DNA of 64,000 nucleotides from Corinectria fuckeliana (GCA_019137255.1 WPDH01000152.1:248001-312000); one strand, 5' to 3'; positions 48,403 to 61,239 are shown, counted from the stretch's first letter. Translations and numbers: made by a program. Notes: generated by a model not told the origin, from the letters alone.

Positions 48403-51400
48403 AATGTCCTGATAATCGGATGATCTCGGGAACTTGTTGCACCAGGGTTCCGTGAGCTGAGCTATGTAGACTAGCCAGCAGTGAATTCCCTCAGTCGGCT
48501 GATGATGATTAATTGACGTTCTTTACTGCGTAGCTGAACCCCTCCGAGTAACTTCATAAACTGATATAGTAGTAACTATCTCAATCAGGCTTGAGTTCAT
48601 CTTGCGACAAACCCTTCTCGAGTCGTCGCGTTGGTGCCGGGTAGTGCGCGACGCTATGAAAGGCAGGCAAAAGCACTTGGGGTGTGTCTAAGATACCCGA
48701 GTGGTGTCCAACAACTAATTTGTAAGTGTGATAGGATGATTGTTCCCTTTGTTGTTACGAGTGTGTCTCACGTGGTGAGTACTGTTCTCGGCCATAGATT
48801 GGCGGTCCAAACATGATGATGGGAAGCCTTGATTGGAGACGCCATAGCGCAGCAAGCCCCAGCGAGAGGCCTTTAGCAGCTGAGAGCGACAGTTGCTGAT
48901 TCCGTCTCTTGCTGATGACGAAGATGCTTTTTAGACCCGATACTGACGGGGGGGTGGGAATGAGACAACGGGCACATATAGACGGGTCGATTGATACGTA
49001 GTATGAAGATTGCCGATGATACGGATATACGGAAATCTGATACAAGACATGATCCTATGACGTGAGGGAATTGGCGAAAATCGACAAATGGCACGCATAA
49101 CCGGGCACTTTTACTTTGCTCCGGGCGTTAAAGCAGTGTCTTTCAAGGTTACTCCTGAGAACAGGCCTCGGAGATGTGATCAAGGCCATCTTGATCGTGA
49201 ACCGAGTGCTCTAGATTGTCGCCTGATGGCTGCTCAACAGAACCATCGTGCTTGGCTCGGTCGCTACCTTCGCGCGTTTGTCTTCATCTCTTCTTTCGTC
49301 GCCCTCTTACATTGTATAGCTACTCTTGCCCAATCGTCGCCGTCCTTGGATACGAAAACTTCCTCCGGCTCCGGGACCGGGACGGCAAACAACCTGCCCT
49401 GAGGGGCCTCCACCTTTGGGCCGGGATAAATTTGCGAGCGGCTGTCAACTCCTCCCCGGCGTCTGCAACGTGCTTCTGGAGCGGGTCGGCCGCTGATCGC
49501 CAATGGTGGGCGTGGATGAAGGGTCGGGGGGCATGCTCGCGTGCCACGCGTCCTCGGAAGCTGGCAAGGATAAGACGACGGCGGCCTCTGGATAGGCGTC
49601 GAGGAACTCAGCAGCTGGCGAGGCTGGGCTCAATAGCCGTCAAGCACCTGATGGAAGCAAGACTGCAATCGAAGGGGCACTGTTGGGGTTTGTTCTGGTA
49701 TCTATCTATATCACGAGCAGCATACAGTAGACGGGCGAGGTGCCCAGAAGCTCGAGGGCATCTGCGAGAGCTGTCCGTTCTAGCTACAGGTGCATTGGCG
49801 TGCGCTGTAGCATGGGGTTTAGGAGCGACGTGAAGCAGTTGTTGCGTCATGCGTTTGGTAAGAATGGGCGCTCGTGTGGGGCAAACCCAAGGATGGGAGG
49901 TTGATGTAAAGTGCATATCTAAGGTATTTCCAGAGTAGGGCTTGGGAGAATGGCTGTGTAGATTAGATTAGTCGTTACCGACGACCGTCAAAAGGTACGC
50001 TTTGGGAATCGCGGGCCGTCGGTGATGGCCTCGCCGATGGATGGCCGCAGTGGATATCCAAGGGGGAAGTTCTTTCGAACCGCGGAGGGTGGAAGAAAGA
50101 ACGTAGGTACATAGTAACGAATGAGGCATCTTGATATGCGTCTGCTCGCCCCATTGTCGTCTTGGGGATTTCATGCTGCAATGAAGCTGAGCTGTCCGAC
50201 ATCCGATGCGTGTAGTATTCGTACCACCGACAAGAACAAGCAAGGGGTGTCAAATTAGCAATCCGAGGCCTGCAAGGATGCTGTCGACTCGCGATAAACG
50301 CGTATCCAGGCCCCGATTGACTCGGGGCTTAGCGCACGGCCGAGTCTAAGTATATACTTGACAATTGCCGATTGCGCGTCGAGGTACGCGGAAAGACGTG
50401 AAGAAAGTGGGCACGGCACACAGTCTCTTTCTTGTCCATGGGGTCGCCGCCATGTTTTGCGGGAGGGAGAATTCAGGCCAACTGTCGCGGCTTCTCCCAT
50501 CTTAGCAGTGGCTGCTGCTGCTGCTTCGACAAAGTACGAATAGGTACGAAGTAGACACGCACGAGTCAAAAGCCAAGCCCCTTTAGGCTCGTTCCACTTT
50601 GACCTTGCGACTCAACTCCCCTGTTCCGCGGTGGAGTCAGTCGTGCGTTTTGGGGTGCGTGGCTCATGTCACCGCGGCTCCAACTTTGGCTTGTTGGCGC
50701 ACTGTTCCTCTCCATCCAAGGTAGCGATCGTCATGGCTCCGGGTTAGTGGCTCGACCATTGGCTCTGCCTTGAATGCAGCGTGCAAGAGGAAGCAATCCA
50801 GGAACCGGCGCGGTTACCAACGCCCCCTGAACGGTTCCCCCATCAGCAAATCACGCCGCAGCATCGACCTCTCGTCTCCGTAATTCATTGCGAACCCATC
50901 CCTCAGGGAGGGTGGGGGACGTACGAAGCTTCTTTACCTGCTCCCCACGCCGCCCCAACGGGGAGGGCATCCCATGGTCGAGAACGCGCCCTTGAGCCAT
51001 CGCTCAGCGGTTGTGAGGTTGGTGATGTGGACCGCCGTGCTCTTACTGAGATGAGTCTCCAAGCATGTTTGTTCAAGTTCTCGTGGCAAGCGGGTGCTTC
51101 AATTCACTACTTATGACAGTTGACTGTGGTTTAAGAAAGTAGCTGTCGTTCTGCTCCTGGCTCCTCTTGGCCTAGTTACTGCCCTTGTTCCCCATTGCCC
51201 TTCATTGCCTCTCGAGTCCAACCCACCGTGGGCCCTTGTCTGATCTGGAGGGTATCAATAGACTAATCTACGCCCACTGATCCCGTGGTTGGCCCAAAAG
51301 AAGTGGAATATACCCGAGTAAAAGGACAAAAGTGGTTGCAAGCCAACCTGGTTCCTCATCCTGTCTCCTTGTCTTCCCCCTCGGGCGTCAACACACCCCA

Positions 51401-51605
51401 TCCTCTCCTTCTGCTCTGTTATTCAAACTCTTGTCCTTCCATCTCGCCCCTTCGAGAGATAACCGGAGAGAAAAAGAAAAAAGGCGACTCCAGACCGAAC
51501 GACCACCGGGTTGCACCCGTTTCGTGCAAGTCGTATCGAAACCGCACTCCAGCGCTGAAACCGAATCCTTATCAGGTCCCGTTTAGTCCTCTCCGCCCAA
51601 TCCCC
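48403..51605. other. Gene-free region upstream of the arylsulfotransferase gene
   Basis: Several frames of 60-200 codons exist, but none shows a domain, splice context or consistent coding composition. One 58-codon frame starting at 49226 has a hydrophobic stretch, which is too little to call. A CT-rich segment before 51606 is the likely leader. Confidence 0.45.
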
Positions 51606-53460
51606 ATGCAGACCTGCACGATACCACTGAAGTCCCAGTTCCGGCCGCGGCTGGTACTGGCTCTTCTCTTATACAGCCTGGTGTCCCTCCCGGCAGCGTC
51701 AGCATCGGGCCTCACAGCTCGCGGCAACGACAAGCCGCCGTCCGTCTCATGGTATGATTGGGGCTATTATGGCTCGTTCCCGCGCAAAAGCTACGAATCG
51801 TTTGGCGCGCAGTCGCCTTGGCCGGCGCTGGTCCGCACTGATGAGCGATGCGACGATGGCTACCTCTTCATCGAGCCGCGCGGCGTCTACGTCGAAACAC
51901 CGGGCCCGGTAATGCTTGACAACGCGGGCAATCTGGTATGGATGCAGACTATCTGGGGGCAGGCAATGGACGTGAAGGTTCAGAGCTACAAGGGAAAGGA
52001 CTACATCACCTTCTGGCACGGCACCGACAATGGCACGTTCGGTGAGGGATACTATCTCATGGTAAGCACCTATATTCTTCCGTCGTACACGTTGAACGGA
52101 AAGTAGGGGGCGTAGGAGCCCTGCTGAACATTGCACTAATTCTCCGAACCAGCTGGACGAGTCGTACGAAGTGTTCAAAAAGGTCACACCCGTCGGCCAA
52201 TTCACCGGCGATCTCCACGAGTTTCGCATCACCGACAACGACACCGCTCTCATGACCATCTACCATAGGACGACGGCCGACATGTCAGCGCTGGGCATCC
52301 AGGACGGCTGGATCTTCGACAGCATCTTCCAGGAAGTCGACCTAGCCACGGGCGAGCTCCTTTTCGAATGGCGCGCCTCCGACCACTTTGCCGTCGCCGA
52401 GACCGTCGCCAGTCTCCACGGCGACGGCGGCAGCCCGGGCCGCGCCTTTGACTTCTTCCACATCAACAGCATCGACAAGAACGCCAACGGCGACTACCTC
52501 ATCTCGTCGCGGTACATGTGCGCCGTGGCCGCCATCAGCTGCGCCGACGGCAGCCTCCTCTGGCAGCTTGGTGGCAAGCGCAACTCGTTCGCGGACTTGT
52601 CCGACGGCGCTGCGACAAACTTCTCGTGGAACCACCAAGCCGCTTGGGTCGACAACTCGACTCTGACGGTCTTTGATAACGGCTCCAACGGCCGCACGAA
52701 CACGGCCAAGCTCAGCCGCGGCCTTCTCATCGCCCTCGACGCGGAGGCCATGACGGCGTCGCTCGTCCAGGACTACGTCTCGCCCTACAAGGTGCTCGCC
52801 ATCTCCCAGGGCTCCGTCCAGGCCCTCCCCAACAGCAACGTGCTCGTCGGCTGGGGCCACGTCCCTGCGTGGACCGAGTTCTCCCACGACGGCCAAGTCC
52901 TCTGCGAGACTCACATCGGCCCTATTCATCTAGACCTGTTCGCGTGGGTCAAGAACTACCGCACCTTCAAGTACCCCTGGGTCGGCCGCCCCAAGACCCT
53001 CCCCGACGTCGCCATGCGGCCCAAGCAGAAGGCCTTGTATGTCAGCTGGAATGGCGCAACCGAGGTCGCCAAGTGGATGATTCAGAGCGGTCCCAAGTCA
53101 GCAGGTGAGGAGTTCCATCAACACAACGCCGTCAAGAAGACGACGTTTGAGACAAAAATACAATTCCCGGATGACGCTGGAGAATTTATCCGCGTCGCGG
53201 CTTTGGACAAGGACGACAAAGTCCTTGCCTTGTCGCAAGCAATTTCCAAGCACGAGAAGACTACCGTCCAACTACTCGATGCACCTTCAAGAGGGCTACG
53301 GCTGGAACCCTTCCAGATTTTCCTACTCGCCTTGTTCGGAATGGTAATCGGCTTATTTATTGCCTATTACTACCGTTTCACCTTGCGCCGCGGCATCAAT
53401 CACGTATTACGGCGCGGGAGCGCATCTTTCAAGTATCAGTCATTACCATCACATTCATAG
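51606..53460 (+). CDS. Arylsulfotransferase-family membrane protein
   Basis: Two exons (51606-52061, 52153-53460) give 587 residues. Residues about 15-35 form a signal peptide or anchor (LALLLYSLVSLPAASAS). The body shows the fungal arylsulfotransferase (ASST type 2) beta-propeller pattern, including GYLFIEPRG, GDLHEFRITDNDTALMTIY, FHINSIDKNANGDYLISSRY and WNHQAAW. A single C-terminal membrane helix (FLLALFGMVIGLFIAYYY, about 545-565) is followed by a basic tail. The lumenal or extracellular propeller is therefore probably tethered. Bacterial members move sulfate between phenolic compounds; fungal members are mostly uncharacterised, so activity is inferred from fold only. Its 3' end faces the annexin-repeat gene, 406 bases away. 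Confidence 0.88.
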
Positions 53461-53866
53461 TCGTCACTATCTTTCACTATATTTTCTTCTGCTCAACGGC
53501 GTTCAAGGTTATCATCTATATATACAGCTCCTACGGATAGGAAAGCAATGGACGAAAAGGCGCTTGGGATTCTGTTTATAGCGGTCGCGAGTGGTACACA
53601 CTTTGCAGTCGTCCATGAATTGGGCATGGCACAATAGGACTCGTACAAGTGCAACTATCAGTTCATTAGCAACTATGAAAGAGAGCTACAAGCACAAGCA
53701 GTCATGGCATTATGTTCACGTACGGGCCAGGTTCGCGGTCGTCACACTTCCCACCGACAGCGGCCAGACTCGATGCCCGTATCCAAACTAAACGTTGCGG
53801 GCAAATCTTTGCCAGCTTGGCAATAAGAGGCCGATCAGTCAAAGCCTTTACCGGCGTTATTTCATT

Positions 53867-56800
53867 CTACATCACCGTCCCGTTAATTTTAAAAGTAACA
53901 TGCTCGTCATCCTGAGCCTCTGCCTTGGATTCCTCTCCATCACCGCATCGGCACAGCCCCTGACAGAAGAGACCCCAGTCACCATCCGTATTCTCCACGA
54001 CAGCGTCCAGTAGATGCGTCTGGTATCTCTCGAAGTACGCCTTTTTGACGGCTGCCATGTGCACTCGGTCCCAATGATATCGCACCAGGCGCGACGTTAG
54101 TAGGTCACGGCGTAGCGGGTCCACGCCTGATATTGTCAACGCATGGTGAAGAAGCAAGGCGTCGCGGACTGGCCTGTTAATCACGCCATTGAGGATGTGG
54201 GCTATGACCTCGCCCTGTTAAGGTCAGAAACCGTATCTTATGCTGCTGGGGATGAAGACACTTTGTGGCAAGAGGGAAACGTATCGCATGGAGATACTTA
54301 CGGCCATACGCCCGGCTTTCTTCAAGGCTTGCCTTGCGAAACTCTCCCTGTACCTAAGCTCATACAGCCTCAGAACTTCTCGAAGGTGCGAATCGCTCCG
54401 TTGCGTAACACAGCCTAGCATTGCTGTCTCGTCGCCTTTGTCGGAGAGTATAGCCTCACGGAGAAGATTGACGTCCTCCTCGGCGAGATCCTTGTCGACA
54501 GGCAATAGGCCGGAATCACCATACTCCTCCATCCTGGTCTCGCGGAGAACCTCCATGATGGCGCTCTTATAGTTGTTTTCCCTGAGCTCTCTTTCTAGAG
54601 CCTTGGTGAGACTGTTATCGTACCTCTTGTCTTTGAATGCATCCTTGATCGCAGCGATCTCGTCGTTGGTGCGCCCCATCAGCGCCTCGATGAGTAGCTC
54701 GCGGCGGTTTACGTCGCTCTGGGACCAGAAATTAATCCAATAAGCCTCACTCTCCCACTGGCCCAGCGCCGTCGCATAGCATACTTTCATAAAGTCGCTG
54801 TCCCGGTCTTTGAGTACCAACCGGATGTGTTTGGCGACGTTGACCCCCTTCCGTTCTGGACCCGTCTTGACTACCCGCTTATAGTCGATGCGCAGCTCCA
54901 TCACCTGCTCGTGGGTCAGGTTTGGTAAGATATCTATCAACACCGCCGTGTTTGGATCTCCAGGGCCGTTAAGCGCGTGGGCTATCCGCATCGTCATATC
55001 TTCCTCTGTGTCGTCGGCTCTATCGTCCTCGCTCTCGCTGTAGTCATCGCTGCTCCGTCTGTCGTCGCCTCCCCTGACGCCCTTTGCGGCATTCTCCCCT
55101 ATATCGAGATTTTGAGATGGTCCCGTGCCGTCTCCGAGCTCCTCATCGACACTTTTGTCGTCGGTGACATCGGGCTGACTAGGTCGTGAGTGATTTTCGG
55201 GGGCATTGCCGTCAGGCTGACTTGATGGTGTCTTGTTCCGGCCAGTCTCTGCAAAGGCGTATCTAAGCATTGACCGAACTATCGGGTCATCTTCAGGTGT
55301 TTCGAGCTTTCCATCGCCAGCTTTGGTTAGAAACCCCCATTCAAGTTGTGTAAAAAGCTTGCGTGATCTATCATTAAATGGTTGTCTAGAAAACTCCCAC
55401 AATGGATCTGCATCCCGAGGAACCTGATCATTATCCTCATGACCACCAGAATCTTGGAAGGTCGGTCTTCTGTATCGTTCGGGGTCTTCCTTGATAGTCG
55501 TTCTGCTGGCAGGCTTGGAAGCACCTGAGGACCCTTTGTCGCCGCCCGAAATGTCTGATCCTTCGTCTTCATAAGGCGGGAGAGATCTTAGTGCAAGAAG
55601 TCGCAAATGCCCTACGACATGCTCTTCTAGGCTCGTCGCAACCTCATCAGTGCCGCAGATTGGGCAGAACTCAAGCATGGGTCCGATGGGCCGGCCATTT
55701 CGCTCGGCGAGCACTCGGAGCTGGGGCTCTGTGAGAGAAACTGTATGAACTTCCCTTCATGTGCAACAAGTACTGCTCCTCTGTGAGGAAAACTATAGTG
55801 CCGTGGGCTTTTGAGTTGCAGCGCCAGCGCAAGGTATGCGCGCGCATGTGCTTCAGCCAGTCCCTGTTATGGGGATACAGTTCTTCAGGCTTGTCGCACT
55901 CGTCGAACAGACACACGTATGCATCAAGGTCATTCATGACATGGGCCCTAGACATTGAAGCCGCTGTTAGCATCCGCGCCCGTGCATCGGATGTGGAGGT
56001 ATGTCGGCCTGTGATGCTAGGGTTGGTCGTCACCTACTTCCATTTGTTTTCGTCACTCACAGAGAGACTAGGAAGGGCATAGAGACAAAATGGACATGCC
56101 ACCTCGGGTACTGCTATGTTGCAGCGATCCCAAGCCTCTTCCAGGCTTCCTTGGAGGTTTTTCTCAGCAGTGAAGCCGGAAGCTTGTAACATTCCATCGG
56201 AGGCCTTTCCCTTAGTATCAGCCTGCGTTTTGAGATGCTCATTCTGCTCCAGCAGGGCTTTTTTGAGTGCTTTGAATCTCCTTCTGATAGAACCGTTGGG
56301 GGGAGGGGGGAAAACGAGTTCCCCATGATTGTCAATGGCAACGGTCTTTGTGGTTGAAATCATAGATGGTGACGAAGCCCGCTTGTAATCTTCAGCGGCT
56401 AAAGTTGTGGCGCTGACTGCTACAGACTGCACGGTGCTCTTTGCCGGTGCAGAGTCCTTGGCGGTGGAGGTTCCAGCGGAGTCGTCTGGTCCTTGGAAAG
56501 AAACAACGATCTGCTGCTGAGATTCGGGAAGATCGAGCTTGGGCTGTGGTATAGTAATGGCAGGCTTGATGGGAGAGCTTCCGTAACGGGACCTCCTGTA
56601 CATAATCCTCCTCCGTCGTAGGACCATTGAAGAAGCGAGGCGCTTTCGAAGACCATCGTTGATGCTGGGAAACCGCCCGTAGATGTAGTTGGCAAACACC
56701 TTCTCCAAGATTGGTTCTGCATCGTTCCCATCGTCGTCTCGGATGCGATAGGATTTCGCTGCTTTGAGATTCTGTGATTCTTTGCTAGCCCTTCGTATAG

Positions 56801-57313
56801 TGTTTGTCAGTCTGTAGAGAAGACTAATGTCATCAGCCGCAGCGTGCACAAAGAACTTCAGTGGGTTGTTGGAGACGGTCGGGGCGTCCTCAAGGTCCCC
56901 TGTCCTCGAGCTAGTTGCGTCGTCTTGTAGAGCAGACAAAGCTATGAGAAGTCAGATTATTGGGCCTTGAGATGAAACTCGCTTCGAGAGAATAGACAAA
57001 AATATAGTCTATGCATACAATCCTGGATGCTGTCGCTTAGAGTCTCGAGGAGATCAATGATAGCATCGCGAACTTCAGATGCCTCTCTAAGGCGATGATC
57101 CATGGATGCTCGACCTCGAGCGAACACACCGATTCCCGATGCCCAGCTAGAGAACCGTGCGAGCTGATCCTCGACCGACGAGAACTCTCGTGGATGAAAG
57201 TGTGCGGATAAATGGAGGCATTGCTGAAAGGCGCGGAGACAAAGCTCGGCGGCACCCGCTATGGTTACCGGCTGTAGCGATTCCGCTAGGCCGTCGTCAT
57301 CGTCGTCAAGCAT
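53867..57313 (-). pseudogene. AcuF-type C2H2 protein with C-terminal annexin-like repeats, frameshifted
   Basis: Exons on the minus strand: 57313-57019, 56941-56038, 55947-54302 and 54214-53867, nominally about 1063 residues. The N-terminal half has the helical AcuF-type pattern (YGRFPSINDGLRKRLASSM, then RRRRIMYRR), then a zinc-finger region with CLFDEC, W-x-C and H spacings, and a later C2H2 unit (FCPICGT...HVVGH). The C-terminal part holds at least three annexin-like repeats, e.g. RTNDEIAAIKDAF with a following AIMEVLRETR, and a last repeat in the final exon (RDALLLHHAL to LFCQGLCR). Annexins bind membranes; the usual GxGT calcium loop is not evident here. The third exon is one base too long: a G-run at 55753-55755 shifts the frame, so translation would end at 55671, before the annexin part. 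No intron resolves this. It could be a true null allele or a sequencing slip. Confidence 0.75.
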
Positions 57314-57862
57314 TTTGAAGCACTCGGAGGAAGGCAATGAATGAAAGGAGATGGAAGGCTTCCCCTCTCCTCTCCAGTTAAAGCCGCGGTTAGGTCCCTG
57401 GCACTGCGTCAAAATCATGACGTTCGGCAATGAAACGACGGGCAATGATATGAGGCACCGCATCAGCACTTACTTAGAACAACAACTCGATCGCTGCAGC
57501 TACAACCAAAGATTTAGGCAATCTCTCATGCTATCCTCATCGGCTGCGGGCTGAAGGAGGACGAAGCCCAGTTCCAGCTGTGACCACGTGCCCCTGCAGC
57601 CTCACTCGTCGGGATTGGGCGCTGTGAGAGAGACCCAGACTTCGAATCTTACCCTGGAAATGCCCGGACAGCTGAGAAGAACGAGGACGCATTCGACAAC
57701 TGCTCTAGGGCGTCGGCTTAATTAAAGACCTGGCAAAGCTCTGGCTTCTAAGCTGTCGCGACACTGGCGCATACGCTGTTCCGTGCTCTACGCCAGTCGT
57801 GAGACTGTTGGCCTTCTGTCAGGGCCTCGCAGAGCCATAGACGCACACAGTCAGCCGTCAAC
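57314..57862. promoter_or_regulatory. Bidirectional promoter region of the annexin/protease pair
   Basis: 549 bases separate the two divergent start codons (57313 minus, 57863 plus). No other gene fits. Shared upstream DNA suggests co-expression, but no specific factor site is recognised. Confidence 0.5.
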
Positions 57863-60800
57863 ATGTCCTACAGCAGCCAGAATGCCGACTTGGTGCTAGC
57901 AACGTCTAGCTCAGTCCGGCAGATGGCCATCCTCCTCAAGAGCCATCAGCCAGCCAGAGAGCTCAAGAACTTCTGCTCGCATCTGCGGGCCCATTGTCTC
58001 CTCGTTTCGGACCATGTCACCCGCATCAAATTTGCCTTGTCCCCAGGCAGCGAGCTCATCATCCGGATTCTGAAACTCTTTGAGTCGCTCATTGTCGCTT
58101 CGCAGGCAACGGAGGACGATATCGGGTGCGTATATCCACGGCAGATTGCCCTCAACAAACGCTGGCGCAGCCTGCAAACCCGGAGCCAGGCTGTCAAGGT
58201 CGACTTTGCCCGCGCGTGCCTCAGCGTTCAACAGTTCGCCGAGCAGCCATTTCGACAGAAGTTTGATGAGGATTTCTATCTGTAGGAAGAGGACGTCATT
58301 GCGAAATACCCCGAAGACGGGTCGCAATGGACTACGGAGGATCGCCCACCCCCGAAGAAAACCAGGGCCGAGCCTTCTTACGCCGTGTGGGGTGCGGCCC
58401 AGTCGGTCTTCAAGGCTCTCACCCGCTGTACTAGGTGTGAATGCCATCAGGCTAATGAGCTAGATGCCAGGCTCTGTCTCGGCACATACCGAAAGCCGGA
58501 TCCCGACAACATCACCGACTTTGATATGTTCCTTTCCTTACCTCAAGCATTGCAGGAGGTTCATGTGCACACTGTCAGAGAGAGCGTGGTACGGATCGTA
58601 GTGGACGGCGAGGCGCAGGCCGCCCCTAGGAAGCTTGGCTACAAGCCCATGGTAGTCAAGGGGCTTTGCGAGCAGATACAGAAGATGCAGAACAAAACTT
58701 CGCAGCGGCTCGAGCTGAAGGTCGAGAGAGGCCGACTTTTGAAACTGCGGTCCGAGAAGAGCTGTTTCCAAGTTGACAAGACAAAACCCGCGATTTCGCT
58801 CCAGCAACTCATCAACCAAAGTTCCCGACCCTTGACAGAAAAGACGAAACGCATCCTTGCTGTGCTACTCAGCTACGCCGTTCTCCATCTGCATGGCACC
58901 CCTTGGCTCCAACCAACGTGGGATTCCTCCAGGATCCTGTTTTTTCAGACATCATCCTCCACGATTCCCCTGAGGCCTTTTATTCGCGCCGATCTTGCCA
59001 GCCAAGAAGTTGCCTTGTGTGTGGCCACAACCGAGGAGTTGAGACATCATTGCAGCTCAGATGTGTCTAGCGTCGTAGATGATGTCGACCCCGACGACCT
59101 AGATCCGGATGACTTGGGTCAAGGCGAAGTAGATCCAGACGACTTTGAGCACCCATTCCCAACTCTGGTTACCCTTGCTGTCATGTTAATGGAGCTCTAC
59201 TTTGCCACCTCATTCGAGGTGCTAGCGAGGAACCGTGGGTTTGAGTTGCCAGAGGGAGCCGAAAGTCGCAAACGATCGCTCGACGTGTCGTCGATATTCA
59301 ACGAATACAAACGGGAGATTCCACAGAACTCAACATTTTATTATGCTATAGAGAAGTGTCTCGATCCCAGGACGTGGGAGAACGAGATGGGCGAACAATT
59401 GGATGACGAGATGCTGAGAGTCATGGTATATGATGAAGTTGTCCGGCCACTAGAAGACGATCTCTGCGACGCCTTCACCTTTATAACCATCGAGAAGCTT
59501 GATGAGATCGCTGAAAACGTTGATGTAGGGGCCTGGGGTCGTACCATCCAAAACACCATGCCAAATGGACGCTTGAAGGCAGTGTCTAGCCCGCCCGTCG
59601 AACCAGCATTGCTTCAACAGTATCATCAGTTTCCGGGATCGCCAGCGGCGGCTCAGCAGCCTTTATTAGTTTCTTGGAACTGGCCTTCGTCCAACTTCCC
59701 GGGCTCTGCACCAAGCCTAAGTCGGCCGTTGACTCCCAGCTCCGAGTACGACGCTGCAAGATTCTACGATGATGAGATGTCATCCGGAGCTCATTGCGAC
59801 ACAGAGTACGCCCTTATTCATCTTCTCACAAATTGCCAACAGCTTGGCTGACTCGAAGCTATCAGGGTTGCGAGGTACTTGAACTGGAAAGCTAAATACA
59901 AGGCCGTCTACAGGCATTTTATTGACCTGTACATTCAAAACCCTCCCCAACTTCCAGTCAAGATTGCTGTACTCGACTCTGGCGTCGACGAGTCTCACAA
60001 CGCGCTAGACACAGGCCAGATACAGCTCAGGCGCAACTGGACTAGCAAGTTCAAGAAGGCGACTCATGACCATAACGGCCACGGCACATTTACAGCAAGC
60101 TTGATTGTAGACTTTGCTCCTGACGCAGAATTGTACATTGCCAAGATTGCTGACAAGGAACCGTCTCCTCCGGCGGTCGTTGCAGAAGTACGTGTAATGC
60201 CAAAGTCCTGTAGGCCATCGACTAACCTGCGTCGAAGGCGATAAGAGTTGCCGTGGACGATTGGGGGGTCGACATCATCTCCATGTCTTTCGGGTATCCA
60301 ACGAACCAGATCGACGGCTACAGCGATCTTGAGAAGGCCGTACTGTACGCACACTCAAAAAACGTCCTGATCTTTGCTGCCGCGTCAAACAGCGGCGCGA
60401 ATATGGATCGTGCGTATCCCGCTCGCGACCCGCATGTCATATGCGTTCACTCCACCGACTCGGATGGCAATCGTTCCAAGTTTAGCCCGACGGCGCTGAC
60501 CCACGACCTGAACATAGCCACCGTGGGCGAGGCAGTGCAGTCAGCGTGGCCAGTGAGCCTCTGCGACACGAGGACAAACCCCGAGTACGTCCAGTGCAAG
60601 TCAGGCACCTCGTACGCGACGCCTATTGTAGTAGGGATTGCAGCGTTCTTGCAGCAGTACGCAAGGCTCCATCTGGCAGACCAGGCGGATATGCTCAAGC
60701 GGCAGTCTAGGATGAAGGGGATGTTTCTGAAAATCGCCGAGAAGACGCAGCATTCGATAAGCAGAGACGGGTATGATTACATCGCGGTGAGCATGTTTTC

Positions 60801-60864
60801 GGATAACCTCTTTGGGAAGGACAAGAAGTTTATCGATGCAACAATGAGCGAGCTCTTAAAGTGA
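57863..60864 (+). pseudogene. DUF7580 - subtilisin-like S8 protease fusion with in-frame stop
   Basis: Exons 57863-59805, 59866-60187 and 60238-60864 form one reading frame of 963 codons, interrupted by TAG at 58283-58285 (codon 141). The frame stays coding-like on both sides, with DUF7580 features after the stop: a CTRCECHQANELDARLCLG cysteine/histidine segment and KRILAVLLSYAVLHLHGTPWL. An acidic repeat (DPDDLDPDDL) follows. The C-terminal 310 residues are a subtilase domain with the full triad: Asp in AVLDSGVD (about 685), His in NGHGT (about 720), Ser in SGTSYATP (about 880), plus the oxyanion Asn in AASNSG. No signal peptide is present, so the protease would be intracellular. DUF7580 occurs in fungal proteins of the prion-inhibition / incompatibility type. 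Its divergent partner encodes annexin-like repeats. Translation may restart downstream, leaving the protease intact, or the gene may be dead. Confidence 0.8.
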
Positions 60865-61239
60865 TAGGAGCAGGCGGCGAGACCGGACCGTCATACCCAT
60901 CCTGGTTATTATCCTAGGTATACGGTTATCCTTTTATTACTACATCTACTTAACCACGTTCCACGCCCACGCTTTGCCGAACCAAATTGCAATACAAACA
61001 CGGACTAAGTCGGCTGACCCTCAGCCATTCCATGCAGTCGCTCATCTACATGTCAGCTTGCTATTCGACAATGCTCCTGCAGTAAGTATCTTCTTCATTG
61101 GTGGGACTATTCCGGGTTTTCCTCCCCTTAAGCCTAAGGCATCATTCATGCGTGGAGCCAAACCGTGGTATAATACAAAAGGCGCAGAGCGGCGTTTTTG
61201 TCTAGTCTTTTCAGAAACAATCGCAACCTACACACGACT

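Noticed and set aside
49088..49833. Overlapping plus frames of 104 and 205 codons with one hydrophobic stretch
   Set aside because: The hydrophobic run could mimic a signal peptide, but the remainder is Arg/Ala-rich without pattern and no leader or intron supports it.
57314..57469. Upstream ATG extension of the annexin gene
   Set aside because: An in-frame ATG at 57469 would add 52 residues lacking the family pattern; the ATG at 57313 fits better.
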